Both the position numbers and the translations under genes were made by a program. From contig NZ_VLLE01000004.1 of the NCBI RefSeq assembly GCF_007830055.1, positions 401,248-465,247 on the forward strand: a DNA stretch of 64,000 nt. The letters run 5' to 3'. The notes beneath the pieces were generated by a model. The model worked only from the letters and a program-made list of their open reading frames with translations. It searched no databases and was not told the DNA's origin. Shown in pieces: positions 36,693-45,161 of this stretch; position 1 is the stretch's first letter; every line of letters starts with the position of its first letter. The DNA is from Lacibacter cauensis. GTDB lineage: Bacteria > Bacteroidota > Bacteroidia > Chitinophagales > Chitinophagaceae.

Positions 36693-36734
36693 AAGTAATT
36701 AATAGCTGTTATAAGAATGGCTCGCCCCCAAACC

Positions 36735-36780
36735 TCATTGCGAGGAACGCCTGCCCGGTTTCGACGGGAAGCAATTTCTC
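36735..36780. repeat. CATTGCGAGGAACG-type dispersed repeat
   Basis: A single copy of a motif (CATTGCGAGGAACGCCTG ... GACGGGAAGCAATTTCTC) with weakly complementary ends, of the kind dispersed in many Bacteroidota and other genomes. It fills the 121-bp gap between the ABC permease gene and the next glycosyltransferase gene and belongs to a family unlike the TTGC-GCAA cores elsewhere in the locus. Confidence 0.55.
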
Positions 36781-36813
36781 TTTCGAAGCATTCGTTCCTA
36801 TCTTTCTTACATA

Positions 36814-37923
36814 CTACAACGCACACAACACTTGCCCCAAACGCTTCTTAAACTGCTCAAACGAAAAATAATCCAGCATCTCCCGCTGCACCTTCGCCGG
36901 ATCCGTTTCCTGTTGCAAAACATGCAGCAACGCAGCAATCAGTTCATCCGCACTATCCGGATCAACCAAGGTCCCCAGTTTGCCAAACTGCAACGCCTCG
37001 GTACTGCCGTCTTTATTACCGGCAAGCACAGCCAGCCCGCAAGCCATGGCCTCAATATACACGATGCCAAAACCTTCTCCCTTGCTGGGCATGGCAAACA
37101 CATCGGCCAGCAGGTAATGGTCAACTACTTCTTCATCCGCAACAAACCCGGCAAGTACAACATGCTCCTCCAGTCGCAGTTCCGCAATCAAGGCCTGGAT
37201 GCGGGCCTGCTCAACAGCATCGGCCTTGCCTGCAAGAATATATTTGAAACGAACGCTCTGTTGCAAAAGCTTGGGTAAGACAGTAATTAGTGTATCGTAA
37301 CCTTTATACCCTTCCTTACTGTTTAAACGGGTAAGGGTAAAAAGCACTTTTTCATCTTCAGCTATGCCATACCGTTGTTGCAGGTAAGCAGGTTTGCCGA
37401 AAGCTGCCGGCAGTTGAAAACAAGGATCGATGGTATTGGGGAACACGGTGATTTTTTCTGCGGGTAACTGCTGCTGCTTAATCAACTGATCTTTGGTATA
37501 GGTACTCACGGCAAGAATACGATCTGCTTGTTGCAGCACTTTCTTCTTAAGTCCGCTTACAGGACGAAACACTTCAATACCATGACAGATTACTACCAGT
37601 TTTTTCTTTGGCGCAAACAGCTTGATCAACACACCGATCAAGGCAAGATGCAGATGTCCGAGGATGATCACATCCTGCTGCAACCCTTTTACAAAAGCAG
37701 ACAACACAAACGAAAGACGATGACCCTTGCTGCCGCTGAAAGCTTGCTGCCCGATGTAGGGTTGATCGGCTCTAGCATCATAGAGCGATGCTACGGAACT
37801 GCGGAGATGAAGCGTCTCATGCAAATCTCCCAGCGCTTTAATAAAAGCACGGTTGAATTTTTCAATGCCTCCCGTTTGAGAAAATGCAGTTAACAGCAAC
37901 AGTAAAACTTTTCGTTCCTTCAC
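36814..37923 (-). CDS. Glycosyltransferase family 4 protein
   Basis: A 369-residue GT4 enzyme. TAFSQTGGIEKFNRAFIKAL gives the glycine-containing acceptor loop, EDEKVLFTLTRLNSKEGYKG opens the donor domain, and MPSKGEGFGIVYIEAMACGL holds the E-x7-E site. The start is GTG, directly after the stop of the amidotransferase gene (no intergenic base), and there is no ATG upstream in frame. Complete and of normal length. Substrate unknown. Confidence 0.92.
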   Translation of the reverse strand: MKERKVLLLLLTAFSQTGGIEKFNRAFIKALGDLHETLHLRSSVASLYDARADQPYIGQQAFSGSKGHRLSFVLSAFVKGLQQDVIILGHLHLALIGVLIKLFAPKKKLVVICHGIEVFRPVSGLKKKVLQQADRILAVSTYTKDQLIKQQQLPAEKITVFPNTIDPCFQLPAAFGKPAYLQQRYGIAEDEKVLFTLTRLNSKEGYKGYDTLITVLPKLLQQSVRFKYILAGKADAVEQARIQALIAELRLEEHVVLAGFVADEEVVDHYLLADVFAMPSKGEGFGIVYIEAMACGLAVLAGNKDGSTEALQFGKLGTLVDPDSADELIAALLHVLQQETDPAKVQREMLDYFSFEQFKKRLGQVLCAL

Positions 37924-39699
37924 TTAAATACGTTCCTCAAATCGGTTCATTAAAAGCGCACACCAATACCTGCCCCACGATAATTTTTTTTGTTGAAAAA
38001 GTCTGTACAGCTTTTCTTCCGCTCCATTCGACGGACGGATGTATTCATTCTCTTTCAGCCAGCCTTCAAACGGAAACGTAAACCCTTGCTTCTTCCGTTT
38101 CCAGATCGCCTCCGGCAACGCATGTTCAAATGCTTTCACCAACGGGTATTTTGGAGGCACTTTTTTAAACTTAATGGCAGGGTCAATGGCAGCAGCCATC
38201 AGCATCACTTCCTTATCTAAAAATGGAACACGTATTTCCAATCCGTGCCACATGCTCATAAAATCAGAATCTTTCAGCAATTGATTCTGCATATAAAAAT
38301 TCGTTTCCAGCCAGCTGATCCTGTTGCCGTTTTTCAAATCCTTTACAGGATAATACGCACTCAGCTCCGCAAGGTCATCCTTGATTTCCGCTTCACTGGC
38401 GTCGAGCAGCGATGCCACAGAAACAGGAGTAAAAATCCCCCTGTAACTCAAATACTCTGCAGCACTGTTCTGCATTCCGATATAGCTGAGCTTACGCACC
38501 CGGTGATCGGGGAAATGCTGCAAGCCTCTTAACAAACGCTCGGGCATTTTCTCCACCAGCTCCATCTTTTTCTGTTGCTGAAAGGAGGGATATCCACCGA
38601 ATAATTCATCCGCACCCAAACCCGAAAGCACCGCTTTTAACCCGTAGGCCTTGGCATACATCGAAATAAAATACGTATTGATACCATCCAGTGTCGGTTG
38701 ATCCATCGCCTGCATGGCATCGGCCAGCTGTTGGTTAAAAATATCTTTGGTAACAAGAAAGGATTGATGTTTCGCTCCTGTTTTTTCAATGATGAGACGT
38801 TGGTATTTTTCTTCGGAAAATGCTTGCTCATTAAAAACAATGGAAAGAGTATGTAGGTTGTCTTTGCGTGTATGACTGGCAATCAGTGTTAATAAACTGG
38901 AATCGATGCCACCACTCAGGAACAAACCGATCGGCGCATCGGCAACAAGATGACGGGCAACAGCCTCCTCCAATGTTTCACGCAGCAGCTTGATAGCTTC
39001 CTCTTCCTGTTTCAATTTGGCATTGAACGTCCATTCAAAAAAGCGATGCTCCTGCACGTGCAGCGTTGGCAGATCGATAAGCAATGCTGTTCCTTTTTGC
39101 AGCGGAACAACATCTTTCAATGTAGTGATCGGCTCGGGCAAATGGCCAAACGTCAGAAACGCCGAACGCCACTTGCTGTTTTCTGCAAAGTTTTTACCCG
39201 AATGGGCAAAAGCCCTTATTTCAGAAGCAAAGTACAGGCTCTTCCCATCAATGTAATAATACAAAGGCTTAATGCCTGCATGATCCCTTGCAAGGAGCAG
39301 TTGCTGACGGCCTTCATCCCAGATGGCCAGCGCAAACATACCGTTGAAATACTCAAAGGCGTCCACACCCCACTGGCGGTAAGCTTTCAGAATGACCTCG
39401 GTATCACTTTCTGTGCGAAATGTATGACCGTAATGTTGGAGGGTGGCACGAAGCTCTTTGTAGTTATAGATCTCACCGTTGAAAACGATTGTCAGCTCTG
39501 CATCGATCATCGGTTGGTGACCGGCTTCAGTGAGATCAATCAACGACAACCGTCGGTGCCCCAGCGCAAGCGGCAATTGTGGGTGCACAAAAACACCCGA
39601 CGAATCAGGTCCGCCCCGGTACATCGTATCCCGCATCGCAACAATACGTTCCCCTAAATATTGTTCTTCCGGATTAAAGATCCCCGCAATGCGGCACAT
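37924..39699 (-). CDS. Asparagine synthase-like glutamine amidotransferase
   Basis: A 591-residue AsnB-type enzyme, the second in the locus. MCRIAGIFNPEEQYLGERIV starts with the class II Cys2 nucleophile; MYRGGPDSSGVF and VFNGEIYNYKELRA complete the glutaminase domain; PIGLFLSGGIDSSLLTLI is the PPi-loop. The C-terminal KYPLVKAFEHALPEAIWKRK matches AsnB synthases. About 50 residues shorter than its paralogue at 25.8-27.8 kb and clearly divergent, so they are not a recent duplication. In this context it probably amidates a uronic acid, or makes amide decorations elsewhere on the glycan. ATG start. Confidence 0.9.
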   Translation of the reverse strand: MCRIAGIFNPEEQYLGERIVAMRDTMYRGGPDSSGVFVHPQLPLALGHRRLSLIDLTEAGHQPMIDAELTIVFNGEIYNYKELRATLQHYGHTFRTESDTEVILKAYRQWGVDAFEYFNGMFALAIWDEGRQQLLLARDHAGIKPLYYYIDGKSLYFASEIRAFAHSGKNFAENSKWRSAFLTFGHLPEPITTLKDVVPLQKGTALLIDLPTLHVQEHRFFEWTFNAKLKQEEEAIKLLRETLEEAVARHLVADAPIGLFLSGGIDSSLLTLIASHTRKDNLHTLSIVFNEQAFSEEKYQRLIIEKTGAKHQSFLVTKDIFNQQLADAMQAMDQPTLDGINTYFISMYAKAYGLKAVLSGLGADELFGGYPSFQQQKKMELVEKMPERLLRGLQHFPDHRVRKLSYIGMQNSAAEYLSYRGIFTPVSVASLLDASEAEIKDDLAELSAYYPVKDLKNGNRISWLETNFYMQNQLLKDSDFMSMWHGLEIRVPFLDKEVMLMAAAIDPAIKFKKVPPKYPLVKAFEHALPEAIWKRKKQGFTFPFEGWLKENEYIRPSNGAEEKLYRLFQQKKLSWGRYWCALLMNRFEERI

Positions 39700-39785
39700 A
39701 AAAAAAGGTATAAGAAATCAAAAATCTAAAATGAAAGCGAATGCAGTAAGCAAGCAGCAAACCCGTCTAAGGCATGCTGTGAGCA

Positions 39786-40048
39786 ACCTTGCAAGCGCAG
39801 AGCCACAATTTTCGTGTCAATTCGTGCACTTAGTGGCCACCCCTTTTCGTGTCAATTCGTGTACTTCGTGGCCGCAACTTTTCGTATCAATTCGTGGCCA
39901 CCCCTTTTCGTGTGAATTCGTGTCCTTCGTGGCATCCTGAGCAACGCCGAAGGGCATCTGCGTCCATCCGTGTCAATCTGTGGCGGCTAAACCTTCGTGT
40001 TAATTCGTGTCCTTCGTGGCCACCCCTTGCAAGCGTAGCGCCGCATCT
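39786..40048. repeat. Intergenic repeat patch of TTCGTG phrases bounded by cores
   Basis: No gene is seen between the amidotransferase start and the autokinase stop (355 bp). A degenerate core (TTGCAAGCGCAGAGCCACAA) at 39788 and a standard one at 40026 flank a run of TTCGTGTCAATTCGTGTACT-type phrases in which TTCGTG or TTAGTG recurs every 9-11 bp (about 13 times). GAGCAACGCCGAAGGGCATC is a separate dispersed motif near 39949. Confidence 0.8.
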
Positions 40049-40054
40049 TTAACC

Positions 40055-42445
40055 CTACTTGATCCCCACAAACTCCAGCACCTTATTATACCACTTATTC
40101 TTCTTCGGATCATTATCGTAATAGCCATACCCATAGCCATAACCATAACCATAGCCGTACCCGTAACCGCCATACCCGTAATAGCTGTTATAACCTTCCA
40201 CTTTAATATCATTCACCACCACACTGGTAGCAGGGAATTTCTTCTGCTGGTACAATTCCTCCAGCATTTGCAGTTGTTTTTTGAACGTATATCGTTGGCG
40301 GATCACAAACAGGCTGGCATCCGCAAACTGTGCCAACGTCATCGCATCACTCACCAGGCCAACCGGGGCCGTATCGATGATCACCGCATCAAAATGGTCT
40401 CTGCAAAATTCAAACAACTCTTTGATCTTCGGATCAAGCAGCATTTCCGAAGGATTCGGAGGCGTCGGTCCGCAGGCAATAACAAACAGGTTCTCCGTGT
40501 CCGGAACCTTGATCGGCAATTCCTGCAGATCAATCTTACCGATCACAAAATGCGTAATACCAAAAGCACGCTGCAAACCCAGACCACTCACCACTTTCGG
40601 CTTACGTAAATCGAATTCCAGGATAACGGTCCGCTTACCGGTTAAAGCAATCGAAGCAGCCAGGTTGGTCGCCGCAAACGATTTACCCTCACCACTGAAA
40701 GAAGATGTAACCAGGATAACGGGAGTGCGTTCCCTCTTCAGTACCGGCTGCAGGTTGGTGCGGATGATCCGGAACTGCTCAGCCAGGATTGTACGGCTGT
40801 TCTTTACAACAACCAGCGTTTCCGCCTTATCATTATGACCAAGCTCCCCGATAACAGGAATATGAGTGTACTTCACAATATCGGCTTTGGTCGTCACCCG
40901 GTCATTCATCAGGTCACGGATCAGGATAATCAGTACCGGGATCAGGATACCAAAGAAAATAGCCAGCATATACGCATTTCTGCGTTTCGGAAAAATAGGT
41001 ACACTGCTGCCTTCCGCTTCCGCAAAAATCTTCGAGTTCGAAACCAGTGAGGCTAACTGAATACCGGTCTCCTCCCGCTTCTGCAACAGGAACGTGTACA
41101 GTTCGTTCTTGATCAGCTGCTGCCGCTTGATTTCCCGGATCTGGCTTTCCTTTTCCGGCAAAGCAAACATTTCACCTCTGACCTTATTGGCCCTTCGCTC
41201 CAGCTCGTTCCGGTTCAACACATACGAACTGCGGATATTCCGCAGGTTTTCCTGCATCGAAGTCCGGGTCTTTTCAATAGCCGCTTCAATTTCCTGCACA
41301 GCCGGACTGTTGGGCTTGCTGTAACGTAATTCATTTTCACGCTTAAGAATAAGCTGATTATAATCTGCTACTAAAGCCGACAATGTTCCATCTGCAATGC
41401 CCAACGTTGTCGGAGTAATATTATAAGCGTTCTGTTTGTCGCCAATATACTTGGCCAGCAGATCCAGTACCCTGATCTGCATTTCCTGGGTAATCAGCTC
41501 CTGCTCCGATTTGCTGATTTCATCCATAAACATTTCCGATTGTCCTTCCATGTCCAGGAACTGGTTATCCTTCCGGAACTTCTGGATATTCGATTCCACC
41601 GTACCAAGATCGCCTTCCACCTCAGATAAACGGTCAACAATAAACTTCAAAGAATTCGCCGAAATCCGGCTCTTGTCTTCCACGTTGTAACGGCCATACT
41701 CGGCCATCACCTGGTTCAGGATGGCAATCCCCTTATCACTATTCTCAGTGGTAAAACTCAGGTTCAATACACTGGAATTTCGGCTTTTTGCCGAAATTCC
41801 AAGGGAACCACTGATACCCCCCGCCACATCCTTCGAAGGTTGCCATTTGTACGTAAACCGACGGCCTGCAGCAGTTGCAATACCCGGTTTTGGAATCACC
41901 CGGAAAACAGAACCATTAACATCGATATTACTATAGAACTGCTTTACGTTTTGCTCCTTGTTAAACTTAAACCGTTTCCCGTCCACCAGTACAACATCAA
42001 AACCATAATAGGCATTACTGTCAGCAATTTGTACCACCTCCACTATAAAAGGGGCATTTAGATACACATCACTGCTCCGCACTTTTCCATGCTCAATATA
42101 TTGGTTGTTCAGGTGCAGACTGTCCACCACCCGTTTCAAAAACTCTTTGGAACGCATCAGGTCAATCTCATCTTCCGTATTGATCTTGTCCACCGGGTTA
42201 AATACACTCGCAAACTTATCGTTGCTCTTGATATTGGTGGCATTCTCCACCTTCACGATCATACTGCTGTACACCGTGTACAAAGGAGTACTCCAGCGCA
42301 GGTAAGCCCACGCCACAATCAGGGCAATACCCAGCGAAAAGAAAAACAACGGCAGGTTAGAGATGTATTTGAACAGGATTTCCTTTAAACTCAGCAGCTT
42401 ATTATCCTGTTCGCTGGATTGAAGATGCGCAAATTCGTTTGACAT
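40055..42445 (-). CDS. Polysaccharide co-polymerase/tyrosine autokinase (Wzc-like)
   Basis: A 796-residue inner-membrane protein. Helix one (LPLFFFSLGIALIVAWAYL, about 33-51) and helix two (AYMLAIFFGILIPVLIILI, about 490-508) bracket a periplasmic Wzz domain with coiled-coil parts around residues 270-430. The cytoplasmic BY-kinase domain has Walker A SSFSGEGKSFAATNLAAS, Walker A-prime VILEFDLRKPK and Walker B AVIIDTAPVGLVSDA. The C-terminal tail is extremely Tyr-rich, with a run of about eight GY dipeptides near residue 770, the expected autophosphorylation cluster. It normally controls chain length and export through the Wza channel. ATG start, 9 bp from the Wza-like gene. Confidence 0.93.
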   Translation of the reverse strand: MSNEFAHLQSSEQDNKLLSLKEILFKYISNLPLFFFSLGIALIVAWAYLRWSTPLYTVYSSMIVKVENATNIKSNDKFASVFNPVDKINTEDEIDLMRSKEFLKRVVDSLHLNNQYIEHGKVRSSDVYLNAPFIVEVVQIADSNAYYGFDVVLVDGKRFKFNKEQNVKQFYSNIDVNGSVFRVIPKPGIATAAGRRFTYKWQPSKDVAGGISGSLGISAKSRNSSVLNLSFTTENSDKGIAILNQVMAEYGRYNVEDKSRISANSLKFIVDRLSEVEGDLGTVESNIQKFRKDNQFLDMEGQSEMFMDEISKSEQELITQEMQIRVLDLLAKYIGDKQNAYNITPTTLGIADGTLSALVADYNQLILKRENELRYSKPNSPAVQEIEAAIEKTRTSMQENLRNIRSSYVLNRNELERRANKVRGEMFALPEKESQIREIKRQQLIKNELYTFLLQKREETGIQLASLVSNSKIFAEAEGSSVPIFPKRRNAYMLAIFFGILIPVLIILIRDLMNDRVTTKADIVKYTHIPVIGELGHNDKAETLVVVKNSRTILAEQFRIIRTNLQPVLKRERTPVILVTSSFSGEGKSFAATNLAASIALTGKRTVILEFDLRKPKVVSGLGLQRAFGITHFVIGKIDLQELPIKVPDTENLFVIACGPTPPNPSEMLLDPKIKELFEFCRDHFDAVIIDTAPVGLVSDAMTLAQFADASLFVIRQRYTFKKQLQMLEELYQQKKFPATSVVVNDIKVEGYNSYYGYGGYGYGYGYGYGYGYGYYDNDPKKNKWYNKVLEFVGIK

Positions 42446-42454
42446 GCCTTGATT

Positions 42455-43273
42455 TTAACGGAATAAAGTAGATAGGATGACAATAAGGTTAACAATACTC
42501 AAACCAAAGGACACATATTGAAATGTCCGTTGCGTAGTTTGATCGGTTGACTGTAGGTAACGTTTAGTGGGCTGTACGTACACAATATCATTCTGCTTCA
42601 GGTAATAATTCGGCGATTGAAAAAAATCACCACGTGTAAGATCCACCGTATGCATGGTACGCTTCCCGTTCTGTTCACGGATGATAAGGATATTTTTTAA
42701 ATCACCCCCTTTTTCAATACCACCAGCCTCTGCTAAAGCATCCAGGAAAGTCAGGCGTTCCGAAGTAGAAAGAACCGGGCCCGGAGAACCTACTTGGCCA
42801 TGAAAAGTGACCCGGAAATTTTTATACCGGATATTCACAATCGGGTCTTCTTTCAGGTATTCACTTGCTCTTTTGATGATCTCTTGCTCAAGTGCTGGCT
42901 TGGTCATACCATCCGCATGGATGATGCCCAGTAACGGAAGCTTGATTTCTCCGCTTGTGATATCAACCAGGTAATCATTACCCCCTGCCGAAGCTCCTGC
43001 ACTGCTGGCTGCTCCGCCACCGGTAGGTCCACTCGTATAATTCTGACTGAACAGTTGGTTCGCAGAAGAACTTCTCGACGAAATACTGATCTGCAACAAA
43101 TCCCCTTTCTGGATCACCGGCTCCACCAGCTGGTACGTATTCAGTTGGGCGGTATCCAGGCCTTCATTGAAATAAACCGTTTCCTTGCGCAGCTGCTCAG
43201 GCGAAACACAGGAATTCAACAGCAACAGAAAAACGATTGCCGGTAGTATATGTGTGCGTATCATGTTTATCAT
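42455..43273 (-). CDS. Polysaccharide export outer-membrane lipoprotein (Wza-like)
   Basis: A 272-residue lipoprotein; the signal ends VFLLLLNSCVSPEQLRK, so Cys22 is lipidated. The Poly_export domain (VEPVIQKGDLLQISISSRSS to GEIKLPLLGIIHADGMTKP and SEYLKEDPIVNIRYKNFRV) and an SLBB domain (GQVGSPGPVLSTSERLTFLD) follow. It ends in a hydrophobic helix, FGLSIVNLIVILSTLFR, as in Bacteroidota Wza proteins. With the Wzc-like autokinase next to it, it should form the outer-membrane exit channel. ATG start (another ATG 9 bp on). First structural gene after the 890-bp repeat gap. Confidence 0.93.
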   Translation of the reverse strand: MINMIRTHILPAIVFLLLLNSCVSPEQLRKETVYFNEGLDTAQLNTYQLVEPVIQKGDLLQISISSRSSSANQLFSQNYTSGPTGGGAASSAGASAGGNDYLVDITSGEIKLPLLGIIHADGMTKPALEQEIIKRASEYLKEDPIVNIRYKNFRVTFHGQVGSPGPVLSTSERLTFLDALAEAGGIEKGGDLKNILIIREQNGKRTMHTVDLTRGDFFQSPNYYLKQNDIVYVQPTKRYLQSTDQTTQRTFQYVSFGLSIVNLIVILSTLFR

Positions 43274-43446
43274 TTGGATGACTGAAAAATTAGTTCAAAA
43301 ACGTCGACTTTGCTGTTTTATTGGTTGGCACTCTTGCTCCTTCGATTCAGCGAGGTTGCTTCTGAACACTTCGTGTATCGCTTTGCCTTTCTTCTATGCA
43401 ATCTGCGTTCATCAGTACCCATCTGTGCAATCTGTGAGGCCTCTTT

Positions 43447-44148
43447 TTGCAAGCCCAGCGCAGCAAACTGCGTGTCAATTTGTACCTCGTCCTCCGAAGT
43501 TTGAACGCAAGATGGACCTTCGTGGTCAACCAAATTGCAAGCGAAGCGCAGCAAATTTCGTGTTAATTCGTGGCCTGACACTTGCAAGCGAAGCGCAGCA
43601 ACAATCTGCGTTTATCAGCGTCTATCTGTGGCCAACCCTCGCAAGCGAAGCGCAGCAATATATCTGTGCCATCTGCGAAATCCGTGAGCCAACCTTGACA
43701 AGCGCAGCGCAGTAAATTTCGTGTTAATTCGTGTCCTTCGTGACCTAACCCTTGCAAGCGCAGCAACAATCTGCGTTCATCAGTGTCCATCCGTGGCCAA
43801 CCTTTGCAAGCGCAGCGCAGCAAATTTCGTGTTAATTCGTGTCCTTCGTGGCCAACCTTTGCAAGCGAAGCGCAGCAATATATCTGTGCCATCTGCGAAA
43901 TCCGTGAGCCAACCTTGGCAAGCGCAGCGTAGCAACTTTCGTGTTAATTCGTGCCCTTCGTGGCCTGACACTTGCAAGCAAAGCACAGCAACAATCTGCG
44001 TTTATCAGCGTCCATCCGTGGCCAACCCTCGCAAGCGCAGCGCAGCAACCTTTGTGTTAGTTCGTGTCTTTCGTGCTGCAACAAACAACGCTGCGTTCTC
44101 CTTCCCTCCTCTTCTCTGCGGTGAACCATTGTAAGCGCAGCGAACAAT
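43447..44148. repeat. Periodic array of 20-bp TTGC-GCAA cores (about 57-bp period)
   Basis: Cores close to TTGCAAGCGCAGCGCAGCAA begin at 43447, 43535, 43582, 43639, 43695, 43752 (shortened by 5 bp), 43804, 43859, 43915, 43972, 44029 and, degenerate, 44129. Most spacings are 52-57 bp. The 27-37-bp intervals come from only three phrase types: TTCGTGTTAATTCGTGTCCT, ATCTGCGTTTATCAGCGTCT and ATATCTGTGCCATCTGCGAA. The array fills the gap between upxY and the wza-like gene, so it would be part of the minus-strand transcript. No gene is supported within it. The spacers repeat, so it is not a CRISPR array. Confidence 0.9.
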
Positions 44149-44161
44149 CCTTTATCTTATG

Positions 44162-44677
44162 CTACTCCTTCCCTCTTAACTCCACCGGCTCCAGGTTCCC
44201 TTTCTCAAACTGCGCACTCAACTCATAACCCAGACTTTCCAGTAACACATACGCCTTATTGTTCGTCACTTTAATCACAATCCCTTCCGTATCCATCAAC
44301 AGCCCCGATTTAACCCGCACTTTCTGTCCTTCTGCCAATTGAATCGGCCTTGCTTCCACATCTTTATACTCGTTCAGAAACTTGCGGATCATCGCAATCT
44401 CCGCTTCCTTGATTACCGCCGGCTTCCCGTTCCAGTAAAGAAAATTAACCACACCATCTGTAAGCCGAATCCTCGGCTTTTCTGCCTCGTTTACATGCAC
44501 GAACACATACGACTTAAACAAAGGCTCTTCGATAACCTTATAGCGGTCGCTCCATTTCCGCCGCACCTTGGTCATCGGGCAATAATACACAAGCCCCTTC
44601 CGCTCCAGTTGCTGGCAGATCTTCTTTTCCCAACGGGGTTTTGTATACACTGCATACCAATACCGCTCTACCTTCAT
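44162..44677 (-). CDS. UpxY-family transcription antiterminator (NusG paralogue)
   Basis: A 171-residue NusG/RfaH-like protein. RYWYAVYTKPRWEKKICQQL is the NGN-domain opening, EEPLFKSYVFVHVNEAEK its RNA-polymerase-facing strand, and GQKVRVKSGLLMDTEGIVIK the C-terminal KOW motif. In Bacteroides, UpxY proteins are the first gene of capsule operons and let RNA polymerase read through the leader. Here it is also the first gene of the minus-strand locus, preceded by a leader with hairpins. No partner UpxZ is seen. ATG start. Confidence 0.93.
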   Translation of the reverse strand: MKVERYWYAVYTKPRWEKKICQQLERKGLVYYCPMTKVRRKWSDRYKVIEEPLFKSYVFVHVNEAEKPRIRLTDGVVNFLYWNGKPAVIKEAEIAMIRKFLNEYKDVEARPIQLAEGQKVRVKSGLLMDTEGIVIKVTNNKAYVLLESLGYELSAQFEKGNLEPVELRGKE

Positions 44678-44769
44678 ACCGGAGTTTGCTTATTAATTGT
44701 TTGCTGCTATAGATCCTCATGACAGGCAACAAGCTGCGTTCATTTGCGTCTATCTGTGGCCGAACCACA

Positions 44770-44905
44770 TTGCAAGCGCAGCGCAGCAATTTTCGAGTCA
44801 ATCGGTGCCATTTGTGGCCAACCACATTGCAAGCGCAGCGCAGCAATTCATCCATCCTATCTGCGAAATCTGTGAGACCTTTCTGCTTGCAAGCGCCGCA
44901 ACCTC
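44770..44905. repeat. TTGC-GCAA cores upstream of upxY
   Basis: Three cores: 44770-44789 and 44827-44846 (exactly 57 bp apart, each preceded by the same CAAACCACA-like/AACCACA text) and a shortened one at 44887-44901. The interval phrases are TTTTCGAGTCAATCGGTGCC and ATCCTATCTGCGAAATCTGT. They continue the array found on the other side of upxY. Confidence 0.85.
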
Positions 44906-44964
44906 CTTTATTTCTTCACTCTTTTTCTCTTACCCCCACACAATTTACCCCAAAGCTTCGCCTC

Positions 44965-44995
44965 CTCAGTCACATCCTTCAAAAAAAAGACTGAG
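44965..44995 (-). other. Leader hairpin with A/T-rich loop
   Basis: CTCAGTC and GACTGAG form a 7-bp perfect stem around a 17-nt loop containing eight consecutive T on the minus strand. It lies between the terminator-like hairpin and upxY in the leader transcript. Role unknown; it could be an anti-pausing or RNA-stability element. Confidence 0.4.
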
Positions 44996-45020
44996 CTACA
45001 AAAATTGCCTGTAAGCTATA

Positions 45021-45061
45021 TAAGACAAAAGGGCAAACAAACCCATAAGGCTCGTTTACCC
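45021..45061 (-). terminator. Terminator-like hairpin in the polysaccharide-operon leader
   Basis: On the minus strand GGGTAAACGAGCC pairs with GGGTTTGTTTGCCC (G-U pairs included) around a TTAT loop, followed by TTTTGTCTTA. It stands about 350 bp upstream of the upxY start codon and about 100 bp downstream of the best promoter candidate, the layout expected for a leader attenuator that an UpxY-type antiterminator would overcome. Confidence 0.55.
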
Positions 45062-45161
45062 TCCATCTCTTAAATTATGTTGAACTGCAATGCAGTTGTA
45101 CTTGTTGGTTGTTCGGTTTCACAATACAATTCCCTGTGCCGGAGCACCGTTTTCATAGATG

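Noticed and set aside
34918-39699. Lasso-peptide biosynthesis (transglutaminase-like B protein plus asparagine-synthase-like C protein plus ABC transporter)
   Set aside because: There is no precursor peptide or RRE protein; both amidotransferases keep the intact Cys2 glutaminase domain; the transporter is of polysaccharide type, and all neighbours are glycan genes.
43563-44147. Protein-coding frames in the repeat array
   Set aside because: Frames stay open because the period is often 57 bp (19 codons) and occur on both strands with the same repeated peptide. No start context or homology supports a gene.
43447-44148. CRISPR array
   Set aside because: Regular 20-bp repeats with about 36-bp intervals look similar, but the intervals repeat among three phrase types, the repeats are degenerate, and no cas gene is present.
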